Part shown: in pieces, positions 46,017-57,604 of the stretch
Numbering within the stretch: position 1 is the stretch's first letter
Layout of the letters: each line of letters starts with the position of its first letter
Source: Eurosta solidaginis
Lineage: Eukaryota; Arthropoda; Insecta; Diptera; Tephritidae
Direction of reading: 5' to 3'
Assembly (NCBI RefSeq): GCF_040869045.1
Contig: NC_090319.1
Coordinates: forward strand, 364,019,739-364,083,738
Length of the DNA stretch: 64,000 nucleotides
Program-made: the position numbers and the translations under genes
The notes under the pieces: generated by a model
Database searches by the model: none
The model's input: the letters and a program-made list of their open reading frames with translations, nothing else
Told to the model about the DNA's origin: nothing

Positions 46017-48092
46017 ATGACTCTTATTAAATCTTCACGAAGAAATTTGTGCAAAGATTGGGAGATATTGTTTATAGGAAAATTTTCTTCCCAAATTATT
46101 GATAGCAAATTACCATCAAAAAGACAAGTACTGAAAGTATTATTTTTTAACTTAAGAGTTGTAAAATCTAAATGGCAAGACAGTGTGAGGTTAGCGATAC
46201 GAGAAGCTTTGCTGTTTTGGGAAAAAGCAAGAATATCTACTCAAAGTGAATATAATTGTATTCCAAAATTTAAACTTTTGTATGGCGAATGGAGGAATAT
46301 CCAAAAATTTTCTTTCAAGCCTCCAGACAAAAAGTCCTTGATGCAAAAAGAGAAGGAATCTAAGTTTGTTAGTGAACTTGACGATCTTTTTGACATCGCT
46401 TCGAAAAATGCGTTAAGTTCAATGAAAACTAAAGAGGACATTGAGTTAAAAAAAAAAAAAACAGAGCGAAAAGGGACGTCCAGGGAATTGACCATGAACT
46501 AGCAAGGCAAGAGCAAGCTGAAATTAATATGAGAGGTGGAATCAAATATTGGGGGAGTCAGGTAAGTTTTATCGGCTTTCCGTGACAAATAAGTCTTATT
46601 CTGATTATGGCGCAATACAATTTTTTAGCTGAAGAAGTTGGTCTTTATGATACAAGCGAAAGTTGGTCTGAATGCGGCAGTAGTTCACTGGGATGGAAAG
46701 CTTTTACCTGGATTAGTGGGTCGTGAAATAGTTGATAGACTTCCGATTATTATAACTAATGGGGATATAGAACAAATTCTACATGTGCCGTCTCTTGAAA
46801 ATGGTACTGGGAAAATGCAAGCAGAAGCTGTCTTTCACGCGTTGTCTGACTGGGTTTGGATAGTTCTGTAAAAGCTGGTTGTTTCGACACAACTGCCACC
46901 AACACTGTTGCACTGAATGGAGCGTGCGTTCTTCTAGAAGGCCTTCTAGAAAGACAACTTCTTTACCTGCCCTGTAGACATCATATAAGTGAAATATTGT
47001 CAAGAGCAGATTTTGAGTGTAAACTTCCCAAATCGTCTGGTCCCAATGTTTCATTGATTAAAAGATTTCAAGATGCCTGGCCAAATATTGGCAAAAGCAA
47101 ATTCTTACCTGGAGTTGAAGAAAAACAAATATCTGATATTTTCAATGTGGATAAATGCACGATAGTGGAGTTTTTGAGATCCTTACACAATTTTACTCGA
47201 AATGATTATGAAGAATTTTCTGTACTTTGTTTGATTTTCTTGGGCGAATTTCCAAAGAAAAATATAAGCTTTAAATACCCAGGAGCAATGCATCACGCTC
47301 GGTGGATGTCCAAGGCCATTTACACTTTAAAAATATATCTATTTAGAACTGAATTTAAGATGAATGCTTTTAATTCTTCACCGTTACGTGACCTTTGCAT
47401 CTTCATAGTAAAAATTTATGTGGAGTATTGGTTTTTATTTTAACTTTCTACGAAAGCGCCACAGACTGACTACGCTTATTATGGATTTGTGTGAATTTAG
47501 AAATGTAGATGAAGAATTATCGGGTACAGTTCTAGGTAAATTGCTGAATCATCTATGGTATCTAAGTCCTGAAGCAATGGCATTTTCCTTATTTGATGAT
47601 GAAATTGACTTTGAAATGAAGGAGAAGATGCGAACAAGCATAAATAATGTCATTGAACCGGAAGAAGAAATGCGGCCATCTAAAAGAGCAATTATTACAC
47701 GTTCGGATGTAACAGACGTTATAAACAAAGGACTGCATCAGTTTACTTGTCCAGCTACAAAATTATTTTTTAATCGATTTGGTATAAGTGTCTCTTTTTT
47801 AAATGAATCAGTCTTCGGATGGGAGTATAGAGAGGCGAAAAAAATTGCCAAAAAAACTAAGGTTGTAAATGACACAGCTGAGAGAGGGGTACGGTTGATC
47901 GAAGAGTATAACTCCAAGTTGAGCACGGATGATGATCAGAAGCAGGTTATCATACAAGTTGTGTCTGATTACAGAAAAAAGTATCCAAATTATCAAAACC
48001 AAACGCTTTCAATGAAGCTTCAGCACGATTTAAATTTATTATTTTATAAATTTTTTTACCTATATGTACATGAATTATTTCTTTTTAAATAA
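46017..48092 (+). pseudogene. hAT transposase gene, one intron, three frameshifts
   Basis: ATG at 46017 is the likely start (an upstream in-frame GTG is not a eukaryotic start). Exon 1 ends SQ|GTAAGT at 46561/46562 and exon 2 resumes after TTTTTTTAG at 46629, phase 0, making a 67-bp intron. Frameshifts lie in a 14-A run (46448-46461), near 46855 (between SDW and LDSSVKAG), and near 47420-47445. Motifs in order: HWDGKLLPG (candidate first Asp, about 46690), CFDTTATNT (second Asp, 46886-46888), CRHH (hAT CxxH, 46973-46984), a helical insertion, and NDTAERGV (Glu, 47880-47882). Without the shifts the protein would be about 670 residues, usual for hAT. Hermes/hobo-type enzymes cut and paste via hairpinned flanks. 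No BED finger is evident at the N-terminus. Shifts at a homopolymer could partly be assembly error. Confidence 0.8.
46562..46628 (+). other. intron of the hAT transposase gene
   Basis: 67 bp, GTAAGT donor and a T-rich tract ending TTTTTTAG as acceptor. Length matches the short-intron class of flies. Confidence 0.7.
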
Positions 48093-48277
48093 ATGAAAAG
48101 TAAAAGGATCTAATTTCTGTAATATGTAAACATATATGTCTGTTGAATCACCTTCATATCAGCACCCAAAAGTGGTAAATGGTTTGGTTCATTATTTCAA
48201 CACGTTTGTGGTACGAATTTACGTTGGTCAATTAAGTCAAAATTTTGTGAGGATTATTTGCTCCATTTCAGGGGGTA

Positions 48278-48331
48278 AGACCTTAAAAATTTGAAAAAAA
48301 ATTTTTTTCCATACAAATAAGGGCCACTCTA
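48278..48331 (-). repeat. hAT terminal inverted repeat, right
   Basis: Inverse of the left end: AAATAAGGGCCACTCTA at the terminus. The inner CAGGGGGTAAGACC partner lies just before, at about 48271-48284. Confidence 0.9.
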
Positions 48332-48339
48332 ATGTGCAT
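48332..48339. repeat. 8-bp target-site duplication, right
   Basis: ATGTGCAT, exact copy of 44742-44749. Confidence 0.9.
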
Positions 48340-49150
48340 GCATTAATTTCTCAATGCGCTTTTACTACAAATACTTGCAACAGACGCTACCACAAAGCAG
48401 CATCAAATGAATTAAATTCCACACGCTACTAACACAGATTATTCGCTAAATCTGAAACGAAGTAACTAGGCTTTCTCTAGCAAAAAAAAAATCAAAAAAA
48501 AGACAGATTAAAATAAATATAAAATACACATTTTTTTACCTGTTCCAACACAGCAACTCTGTATTAATTTATTTTATGTTGCAGACTTTTTTGTAGTTCG
48601 CTGGTCTTATCTTTCTTTCATTTAAAAAAAATTTACTCAGCAAATTGAATGCAACTTCATTAGGGCGCCTATGCAATGCAATAACTATCAACACGCACAC
48701 ACACATCCATCCTACATATGCAGGACTTACAATTGACAAGCTAACAAAGTTGTTACCTTTATTTCTTTTTTTTTTTGCAATTGCATGAATGGGCACAACC
48801 AAAGCGCCAGCATCAGTTGAAAGTGCACAAATCATTAAAGCAATTCTATGGCAGTGGAGTTAACACAGATTTTTATGTGAATAAGTTTGTAATGTGAAGC
48901 TTAACTAATGACGAGACTTCAATGCGCAGTTAGATGACACAAACTCAAATCATAAATAGAGTGAGTGAAGTATGAGTGAATAGAGAGAAAAACATTTCGA
49001 CTAGGTATTAAAATTATTGTGATTCCGAAAATTTTAGGATTTCATTTGGTGATTTCGGGATCCCGACATCAATCTAGGAACAAAGTATGCTTGCGGCATT
49101 AGTTTGCAGAGCGCCTCATCTTCTGCAAAACTTAGCTCAGATGGACCGCT
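48340..49150. other. gene-free sequence
   Basis: AT-rich; no supported feature. Confidence 0.45.
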
Positions 49151-49154
49151 TTCA

Positions 49155-49370
49155 CACGGTTATTAGTTAATAAAAATTCGATGAAATTTCGATAGCAAAG
49201 CGATAACTTTTAGATAAAAAGTAATCGATGTATATTTTGATAGCTTGCGGGTAATTCTTCGCTAAATAATCGATAAATTTTTGGTAAATGTCCATAAATA
49301 TATGATAAAAATCGATAATTAGTGATAAGAAATCAATATATATTAGATACATTTTAGATGTACCCTTCAC
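49155..49370. repeat. TTATCGA minisatellite, block 5
   Basis: Diverged units (AATTTCGATAGC, AGCGATAACTTTTAG, ATAATCGATAAAT) on the opposite strand to block 3. A short continuation occurs at about 49620-49665. Confidence 0.55.
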
Positions 49371-49374
49371 CTTT

Positions 49375-49530
49375 AAGATACTATTTCGAGATTGTTTTCG
49401 GAATTATTTCAGAAGTATTTCAGGTCTATTTTACAACTAAGCTGGGTGTTTTTTGAAACCATGTCGGCAATAAATAAATAAATAAATATTTCGGGGTTCC
49501 TTCGGCGTAGTTTCGAAACTATTAGAGAAG
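49375..49530. repeat. TTTCGGGATT periodic repeat, block 2
   Basis: Words ATTTCGAGATTGTTTTCGG, TTATTTCAGAAGTATTTCAGG and TATTTCGGGGTTCC repeat at about 15-bp spacing, like 3600-5015. It lies directly beside the TTATCGA block. Confidence 0.55.
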
Positions 49531-49719
49531 AGCTTGATCGGTATGAAATCGAAAAAAAAAACAATATTGGCGAGCTATCACTTTCTTATAGAAATTTCAT
49601 CAATTTGTTTGTTTTCCGTTTGTTTTTCTATGTCTTATCGGTTTGCTGTCGATATTTAATCGAGGCACTCCCGCGCTGTCAAAATCTGCTTTGAAGTTTA
49701 AAAAGTTGGTGTGTGTCGA

Positions 49720-51170
49720 TAATCGTATAATGTGCTCCCTCCAGTATTTAGCGACTTAGTTCGCTAGCTTTGAGCTTCAATCTGTCGCACAAAATACAAG
49801 ACAGAACATTATGTTCGATATAAGGCAGGCTGAACCGCCGTAATAGGCTCAGGTTGCAGCATTTCTATTATTATGGAATCGAAAAGCACTCTTGAACGCA
49901 AAGCTAGGCAGCAGGGCCTCGTCCCACTGTACTGGGCATTCAGGTTGATGCACCTCTTTTCAGTAAACTCAGGTGTAACTTGTGCACGTTTTGAACGTGC
50001 CTTACTAGGCTGATCGCCTCTGTGAGAACTTGCCTTTAATCTTGCAAATTCGGTCCCAGTTTTTGGAAGAATTTTCGTACACTATTCCTAAAAGCCAGCA
50101 TCTGACGTTACACATGCACTCGCATTGGGCCTGACGTTTCTTTTTTCTTACTAGATGTCTCCCTTTGCACCACAGTAACCCTCACATAACTACGTGTTGC
50201 TACGCTCGTACTCAAGGTAGTCTTTAGGAAATATTGTTCTTATCTAAAAAGACTCCGCTTTCTGCATTGCACAAGCGAATCGGCTTTGCAGGGATCCTTT
50301 GTTGTTCGGCAGGTATTGAGGGAGAAATATGCTTCCACTGCTCGGTTAGACCGTCAGTCTCAGAGAGCAAATGTGACAGCCGCGTATAGTGTTTATCAAC
50401 TTTCCGTGTTGCGTTAAGCTTCCTGAGAGCAAGTATACCTTGTTTCACTAAGTGTACTTTCCTGTCATCGATTTTTTGATAGGATTTGGGCTCAGGAGAA
50501 ATAGTTCCACTACGCTTATCCAAAAAAATAATTTTCGAGCCTGCGAAAAAAAATGGCGAAAATGTCAATTTTCGACCAAAACACTCCCCAAAATCCAAAA
50601 AATATATATTTTTTTTTTTGTCAAGAAACTGTTATCGCCAACGTTTTTACAACAGTTTTTTGAAAAAAAAAAAAATATTTTTTGGGTTTTGACCCTCTGG
50701 CCATTTTTTTTTTCGCAGGTTCGATATCGGTTAACTTTCGTCCATACAAGTCGACCCAGGTTAGTGGGCGTATCTAAGATGGGATATGGCAATGGTAAAA
50801 GTCGATATTTTGAGCTCGTAGTGTGCGCATATCCATGACTCTACTGCTACACTGATAGTCAATTGTGCGCTTTGGTTTTGTGTTCTTCGATCAGAGAACT
50901 CCCAAGTATATAGATATTTCTCTCTATGCCGAAACCCAGTTTTACAGATCACCATATTACTATTCGCGGCGAAGTCGATTGACCTCACACCACTTGAATG
51001 TTTGCAGGCTGAAATTTTTTGGCTTCCAGATGCATTCCTTGTCAACTCTGGCATTAAGGTCGTCAATCATAATTTTGATTTTATGGCGACCGTCCTCGTT
51101 TTTATTTCTTATTTTAGATGAAATCCTTATCCTTGATCCTCATCTGTTGGTGCATAAGTGCAAACGTATT
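49720..51170 (-). mobile_element. decayed RTE-type retrotransposon (endonuclease and linker) with nested MITE
   Basis: On the minus strand a DLNARV segment (equivalent of GDFNAKVG, about 51070) is followed by SGVRSIDFAANSNMVICKTG and YTWEFSDRRTQNQ, the C-terminal half of an AP-type endonuclease (canonical GxRLIDFAxxxNMVI and TWxSPDxxTRNQIDH). The histidine/aspartate active-site block after NQ is lost (NQSAQL). Beyond the nested MITE the same element resumes with APKSYQKIDD-like, LSHLLSETDGLTEQWKHI and, near 50060-50090, NSVRKFFQKLGPN segments that sit between endonuclease and RT in such elements. No RT core found. Strongly decayed, with stops and frameshifts throughout. Confidence 0.6.
50540..50719. 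mobile_element. 180-bp MITE nested in the RTE-type relic
   Basis: Left end CCTGCGAAAAAAAATGGC and right end GGCCATTTTTTTTTTCGCAGG are inverted repeats. Flanks read TTCGAG and TTCGAT, so a 5-bp duplication TTCGA is likely (with one extra or mutated base). Retroelement coding context continues on both sides. The element encodes nothing. Confidence 0.7.
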
Positions 51171-52530
51171 TTGTAAAGAAAAAGCTCGGCTTGATTCATA
51201 TGACTGCGAGGCTATCACGCACAGCTGCAAATGAAAGCGCTTAAATGGGAAAGTATCTTTCCAACTAAAAAATTTACACCGTGGCTATTTATTGCATTTT
51301 CGCCTGTACGAACACGGTAGCAAATGTCGCAGCGCCCCATTGTCCCCTATTGTTTTACCTCATTCATTGAGTTTCCTAAATGACATTAACGTCAGAATTT
51401 GCATTCACTAGGAAAGGAAGCTGAAATTTTTCATGCGAGAGTCCGAATATAGCCATATCCTTAAAACTTTTGCCGTTGTTACCTGTTATATCACTGGTAA
51501 AGTTTTTTTTTGTTTCGGGGTACATCGAAAGCCCAGCTTACGGTATTTAGATTTTAGTCACCTTTCGTTAAGGGCACATCCCCCTCCCCCCAACCTTTAG
51601 TTGAATCCAAAGCTGGATTTCTGTGCCGCTACTTGTAACACCCAAACTAACATTTGTAGTGCAAAAAAATTGCAGCTTGTACGTCTTGCCTTGCCTTGTC
51701 TTGTCTTCTCTTAAGAACAAATTTCTTTTGTTTCACACCAGAAAAAAAACTTTAAGTTATTACAAAAGCAAATTGCTAAACGAAAGTGGGTCATTTGGCC
51801 ATTAATATAATTTGTTTGCTGGTGAAATCTTTTCACCACCCAATGAGATTCAAATGCACCCACAATTGCTCAAATGGCGTTCAGCCACAACAACTCCGGA
51901 ATCGTTATTAGTAACGAATTGCCAGTTATTTGCATACAAAAATATACACAAATGCACTACTGCTTAGATTTTTAATTATTTTCTATGTAGTTTAGAAGTA
52001 GGTGAAAGGGCGATTAAGTGTTTGTTGTTGTTTTGTTAGAATTCGCTTGCGATTTGACCTGATTTTTTAAGTGGTTAATTAACTTTCTGATATTATTTTT
52101 TTTCAAGTGTTGTTTCGTACCTGCGAAAAGTGTAGAAAAGGTAATAACTAAATAGTAGTAACGAATGTTGTTGGCAAATTTATTTGCAGCGCAATGATGT
52201 AGGGTTTATACTGTACACACATACATATGCATATACATATATACTAGGTAAAAGTTCTACGCTCACGCGCTCAAGACAAAATTAAATCCAAACATTTGGT
52301 GTTTACTTCGTCGCGTGAGCAACGAATTTACTAAATTATATTACCTGAATGTGTTATGTAAATTTGAAAATACATTAGGGTAGTTCTATCGTACGAAATA
52401 CTTTGAGTGTGTGGTAGAGTTGGTACGAGCCCAATAAGACGTGGAAGAAAGGGAAGGAAGAAAGCTAAGGAAATGAAAAAATGCACCTTAACAAAATATC
52501 TATTTCGACAAAAGTACTGTGTATACTAGG
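51171..52530. other. gene-free sequence
   Basis: No supported gene, RNA gene or element with ends. Confidence 0.45.
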
Positions 52531-52534
52531 AGTA

Positions 52535-53125
52535 ACTAAATTAGTGGCAAACGCAGGAAGGTCCGAAGTACAAGGAAGCCGCTTACATGAGCTTCGCATT
52601 ATATACTCTTAACACGGCGCTATAATTTAAGCGCAAGCGATGAAACACACGAAGAAATCGAACCGCCCTCAATTCGGTGCAACTTGCTAGCTTACCCTGC
52701 GGTCTATGCAGAAGTTGTCGCGATCGTTGTGGTAACCCTACCAATATATCTTCTCGCTGAAAAGAGTAAAGCATTATTCTACACCGGAAAAGTGCGAGAA
52801 TAATCGATCCGACGTTGCCAACAGCAGTGCAGCAGCAGTAAATTGGAAAGTGCAGGAAAGTGGAACAAGAAACTGATTCAAAAACTTAACCCGTGGATGA
52901 GCCGACCACATTGAGAGGGTAGACACGGCTATTCTCTTCGCATGTTCTGCAAACAATAAGACGAAGTGCAACCACAATTTTTTCGAATGCGAACACTTCG
53001 CCCAACAGAGAAAAAGGATAGAAGAGATACTAAGCGACCAATCCCTGCGCAGTGTCATATTTAACACGGCCAGCCGAATCGAAAATGGGATACGGTCAGC
53101 ACATAAGTAATGCATATGTTTCATA
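52535..53125 (+). pseudogene. R1-group RT C-terminal relic, plus strand
   Basis: Across shifted frames the plus strand reads NRTALNSVQLAS (equivalent of the RGALRIASAYRT region), AEVVAIVVVTLPIYLLAEKR (equivalent of AVVVVAGYIPLYLLAEER), and FFECEHFAQQRKRIEEIL (equivalent of the terminal Cys-His motif segment FECSHFDQRRMLEEIL of the 57-kb copy). The two better matches show it is the same family as 57005-60455. Upstream RT and endonuclease are absent; several stops and frameshifts. Confidence 0.65.
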
Positions 53126-53312
53126 TAAAGCTAGACGATTGGTGCCTCGCCAATCGGTGTGATAGTAGTCATGCAGCTCACGTAGCGTGCATCCGCACCC
53201 AAAGAAATGCTTAATGTGCGGTTTTTGGGGGTTAGGCCTTGGTGTGTAGCTCTTCAATGAAGAATGGAGTCGAACAGTCGATGAGTCTCGCAGTGAGACA
53301 AGAAGATTTTAA
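53126..53312. other. short spacer, nothing recognised
   Basis: Unremarkable interval, possibly 3' UTR of the R1-like relic. Confidence 0.35.
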
Positions 53313-53314
53313 AA

Positions 53315-53598
53315 TCAAGTCAAGACAAGTCAAATCAATTCAAATCAATTCGACTCAAAACTGAAGCCAAGACAATTCCACGTCAACTCAAGTCAATTTA
53401 AAGCAAGCCACGTCCAGTCGAGTTAAGTCAAATCAAATGAGGTAACGTCAAGTCATATCAAGTAAATTCAAGTCGAATCAAGTCATGACAATCAAAGTGA
53501 AGTCAAATCTAATTAAGTCAAGTCATATCCAATCGAGTCGAGTCAAGTCAAGTTACGTCGAATCGAGTTAGTTCAGTTTCAAGTCAAGTTCAGTTTAT
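53315..53598. repeat. degenerate CAAGT pentamer array
   Basis: Tandem AAGTC/CAAGT and variants (AAATC, GAGTC, AATTC) keep a 5-bp phase with a 10-bp tendency over about 280 bp. No coding capacity. It follows the R1-like relic by less than 200 bp. Confidence 0.8.
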
Positions 53599-54055
53599 TA
53601 AAACTAAGTTAATTTAAACATACAAAAATTTTATTAACTGAATAATTCGTGTGCCTTTCTTTCTTTTCATACACGTGTGCGAAACCAAAGCACATGTCAA
53701 GCGATTTTTTCCATGATGGGACGAGTTTAGTGCGTAGATCCTAAGAGCGGCAAATACCATAATATCAGCTGAATTTTTATCAAAATTCGTCAATTAAAGT
53801 CTGTTTTCTTTATTTTTCATAAATAAGGAAAAACCTCAATAAGTTTTGCAACTGAAGCAATGCAAATTAATCACACCAACGTTTTCGAAAAAAATCGAAA
53901 AATTTTACAAAAGTTTCTTATTTTTTATTTAGAGTTTTCTTTTTTTTTTAGTATGGAGCTTTCTAGCTCAATCAACAAGGAAAAAATTATATGTCATTGT
54001 GTATAAAACAAGTCTGGTATCAACTGCCTGACAGGATGTTCAATATGGCGGCGCA
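53599..54055. other. gene-free sequence
   Basis: Nothing supported. Confidence 0.45.
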
Positions 54056-54057
54056 TA

Positions 54058-54162
54058 GGGCCGGCTATCTTCAGCGGGTGATAGGAAAAGATACAGAATG
54101 AGACCGCGATAGTCAATTTAAAATCAGATGATCGGTTTCATTAGTAATTTTGACGTGTATGT
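54058..54162 (+). repeat. dispersed repeat, copy 2 of 2
   Basis: CCGGCTATCTTCAGCGGGTG through AATTTTGACGTGTATG; aligns with 19108-19220 in the same orientation. Confidence 0.7.
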
Positions 54163-55338
54163 AGCAGTTATCGCACATGTCTTATCCACAATTTTGTATT
54201 CACTTTTAACAATTTATTTTCAAAGTATTTTTCCATACAAAAAAAATTTTTACACACTTCATATAGAAGAAAATATAAAACACCTTTCGGAAAAATTTTT
54301 AAAACACTACACGAGTTTTCGGTCTCAGTTACAGAGTTCATGGAATTGGTTTCTAGAGTGGTAAAAAATAAGAAAAGATGAGTTTAATTTAAAAAATTCA
54401 TTTACTAATAGCAGTAGTTGCTGCCATCAGGTTCCCTCATATATACATATATTTAAATCCATATTCGTTAAGGTCATTATTCAACGTTCACACTACCCTT
54501 TGAAGGTACATCTTAACCAATGCGTCACCAGTAATATTACCGTTTGAGGGGATTAGTATATAAAAACTCATTAATTTAATTCTTATGAGGCACCCTAATG
54601 TACATAGTATGTAGGTACATGTAAAAACTCATGTTGCAAGTGCCAAGCGTGCACAAATACTTAAGTGTGGCATGCACCAGTTAGCGCCATTGCGGGCGCT
54701 AGAACTAACTTCTCTAGGCATCAAATTAAAATAAAAAGCGACATACTTGTACAACTAGAAACATATTTATGCATAATCTTATATATAAACATACATCTAT
54801 TCCACATTAAGAAGTGTCCAACTTGCTCACATAAGCAACGACCTGTGAAAATCTCAAGTTAACAATTGTTTGTGAATTTTTCTCACGCCATGAATTTGCA
54901 CACGAAAAAAAAAACAAAAAAAAAAAAGGAAAAACGTAGTAATAAAGAATAATAAAATATCACGAAAAATTATTACAATTACTTGCGTAGCTAACGAGGG
55001 CGCGATATACATAAGTGCTAAATTATTATAAGTATTTTAGTATTTTTGAAACAAAAGAAATTGTTTTTTTTTTCCTTTGAAGAACTAACACAAATGATCA
55101 AATCTTGCGCTAAGTGGGCAGTAATTTAATTTAACTGTACCGATGTAAGATATATAAATCTAAAACTTTAATTTTGTTACATTTGAAATTTTCCGATTAT
55201 ACATAAATACAAGTCGCCTAAACATACATAATTGAGTGCATTGTACTTAAAATATTAAAGCAACAAAAAGTCGATCATTTCTGGGTTGGGTGAGAAAAAC
55301 TTTTTACAGTTCTGCTACATATTTAGCAGTCAAGCAGA
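54163..55338. other. gene-free sequence
   Basis: AT-rich; poly-A near 54908-54930. No supported feature. Confidence 0.45.
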
Positions 55339-55341
55339 TTT

Positions 55342-56790
55342 TATACTCAGCATGCTTTGCACACAGAGTATATTAACTTTGATTGGATAACGATTGGTTG
55401 TACAGGTATAAAGGAATCGAGATAGATATAGATTTCCATATATCAAAATCATCAGTATCGAAAAAAAATTTGATTGAGCCATGTCCGTCCGTCCGTCTGC
55501 CGTTAGCACGATAACTTGAGTAACTATTGAGATATATTCACCAAATTTGGTACACGAGCTTACCTGGACCCAGAATAGATTGGTGTTGAAAATGAGCGAA
55601 ATCGGATGATAAACACTCCCACTTTTTATATATATAACATTTTGGAAAACACAAAAAACCTGATTATTTAGTAAATAATACACCTGAAATGCTGAAATTT
55701 GACATGTGGACTGATATTGAGACTCTTGATAAAAATTAAAAAAAAAAATTTTAATGGGCGTGGCACCGCCCATTTGTGATAAAATCAATTTTACACATAT
55801 TATTAATAATAAATAAAAAATCGTTAAACCTATCGTAACAAAATTCGGCAGGGAGGTTTCCTTTATTATAAGGAATGCTTTGAAGAAAAATTAACGAAAT
55901 CGGTTAAGGACCACGCCCACTTTTATAAAAAAGATTTTTAAAAGGGTCGTGGATGAATAAAATAAGATATATCTTTGCAAAAAAAAGCTTTATATCAAAA
56001 TTATTTCATTTCCCAAGTGGATTTGTAACAATAAATATGAAAAACTTCAAATTTTAAAAAATGGGCTAGGCAACGCCCCTTTTATGACTAAGCAATTTTC
56101 TATGTTTCGGGAGCCATAACTCGAAGAAAAATTAACGGATCTTAATAAAATTGGGTACACAAATTTTCCCTATAACAGGAAATATTTCTAGAAGAAATGG
56201 ACGAGATCGGTTAAATACCACGCCCGCTTTTATATAAAAGATTTTTAAAAGGGCCGTAGACGAATAAAATAAGCTATATCTTAGCGAAAAAGAGCTTTGT
56301 ATCAATAGAATTGTACTTCCTAAATTGAATTATAACATTAAATTGGAAAACACTTAAATTTGAAAAAATGGGCTAGGCAACGCCCCTTTTTTGTCTAAGC
56401 TATTTTCAATGTTTCGGGAGCCATAACTCGAAGAAAAATTTACATATCGTAACAAAATTGGGTACACATATTTTCCTTATAGCAGAAAATATTTCTAGTA
56501 AAAATCGGCGGGATCGGTTAAAGACCGCGACAACATGGATACAAAATAGGTTAAAAGGTTTAAAAGGGTCGTAGACTAGAATAATAACCTACAACTTAGC
56601 AAAACATAGTTTTGAATCAATTTCACTTATCAAGTTTTACTGTAACAGGCAATGTGGAGAAATTCTTTTTTAACGGGCGGTGTCACGTGTTATGTAGAAA
56701 AGTAACTTATCTGAAATGAAATGTACAACTGAAGCTCACACTGAGTATATAATGTTCGGTTACACCCGAACTTAGACACCTGTACTTGTT
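55342..56790 (+). mobile_element. Helitron-like repeat, array-less diverged subfamily
   Basis: 5' end TATACTCAGCATGCTTTGC replaces the usual GTTGAGCAGAGC stem but leads into the same family sequence (GATTGAGCCATGTCCGTCCG). The body differs: three successive related modules with GGGCTAGGCAACGCCCCTTTT (56063, 56369) and GAGCCATAACTCGAAG, and no 128-bp array. The 3' end has the terminal hairpin GTTCGGTTACACCCGAAC followed by TTAGACACCTGTACTTGTT. The decayed copy at 16785-17940 belongs here. Confidence 0.8.
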
Positions 56791-57008
56791 TATTTTTTTT
56801 TTTCTATTCACACATGTGTATGTGTTTTTACGTAGTTCTTATAGCTTTAATCTACTCACGCTCATGTTATTCTGTGTTGACATTTCAAGTGTATTGTGGG
56901 TTTGGCCAAATCAAAATTTTTTAGTTTAGATTTTAAGTATTTGCCATTGAAAAAAAATATTTGTACGGTAATGAATATATTTTTTTCTTTGTGGAAGTAG
57001 GAAATGCT

Positions 57009-57604
57009 TTATGCACTGACCTGTCTATTTAAGCCTCAGTGCGAGACTCTCCGTGTGTAGGACGCCCTTCTTCTATGAAAGAGACCAACTGAAACCTAAC
57101 CTCCCACGGCACTAGCAAATATCCATACCTGGAACCGCGTTTAGCATTACTTCGGGTACGGGTGCGCGCTACGTGAGCTCCATGGCTACTCTCACGGTAA
57201 TGGGCTAGGCATCCGCCTTCTCGTTTACTGATAAGTATATGCCTCACATACAGTGCAGTCCGTATCCCATCTGTCTTTTCGGCAGGTCATGTTATTGATG
57301 ACACTGTCCGGGGAAAGGTCGCCAAGTATCTCCTCTAACATCCTTCGCTGATCGAAAAAGTGACTGCATTCGAACAAGGTGTCGGGTACTTCGTCTTTTT
57401 TCCCACAGTACAGGTAGCAGGAATTATCAGCCTTGCCCATTCTGTGCAGCTATTTGTAGAAATCAGTTAAAAGCTAGCTCTCCGTGTTGTAGATTGAGTT
57501 CCGAGATTAGTTCCCTAGTCCACTTTCCTACGGTACTGTAGCTCCACTATTCTTACTAGCGTTGAATCGACTATTCTCGCGCCCGCATGGCTACAACAGC
57601 TCTA
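57009..57604 (-). pseudogene. R1-like C-terminal coding remnant with Cys-rich motif
   Basis: Carries the GKWTREL block and the terminal Cys/His-type knuckle (CYLYC...FECSHF). At least four stops occur just upstream of GKWT, several of the TGG or CAG/CAA to TAG/TAA kind, and one further stop lies after GELAFN. Non-functional. Confidence 0.7.

Larger units (their letters stand above)
44750..48331 (+). mobile_element. hAT-superfamily DNA transposon, structurally complete
   Basis: A 3,582-bp element bounded by TAGAGTGGCCCTTATTT at the left end and its exact inverse at the right end. The terminal repeats match again about 30 bp further in (GGTCTTACCCCCTG at about 44790, inverted CAGGGGGTAAGACC at about 48271-48284). 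An 8-bp duplication ATGTGCAT flanks both ends. The coding region on the plus strand (46017-48092) encodes a transposase with hAT-like motifs. About 1.25 kb of leader precedes the start codon. Superfamily placement rests on duplication length and pattern, TIR type, and the D...CxxH...E motif order. The subfamily is not recognised. Confidence 0.9.
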
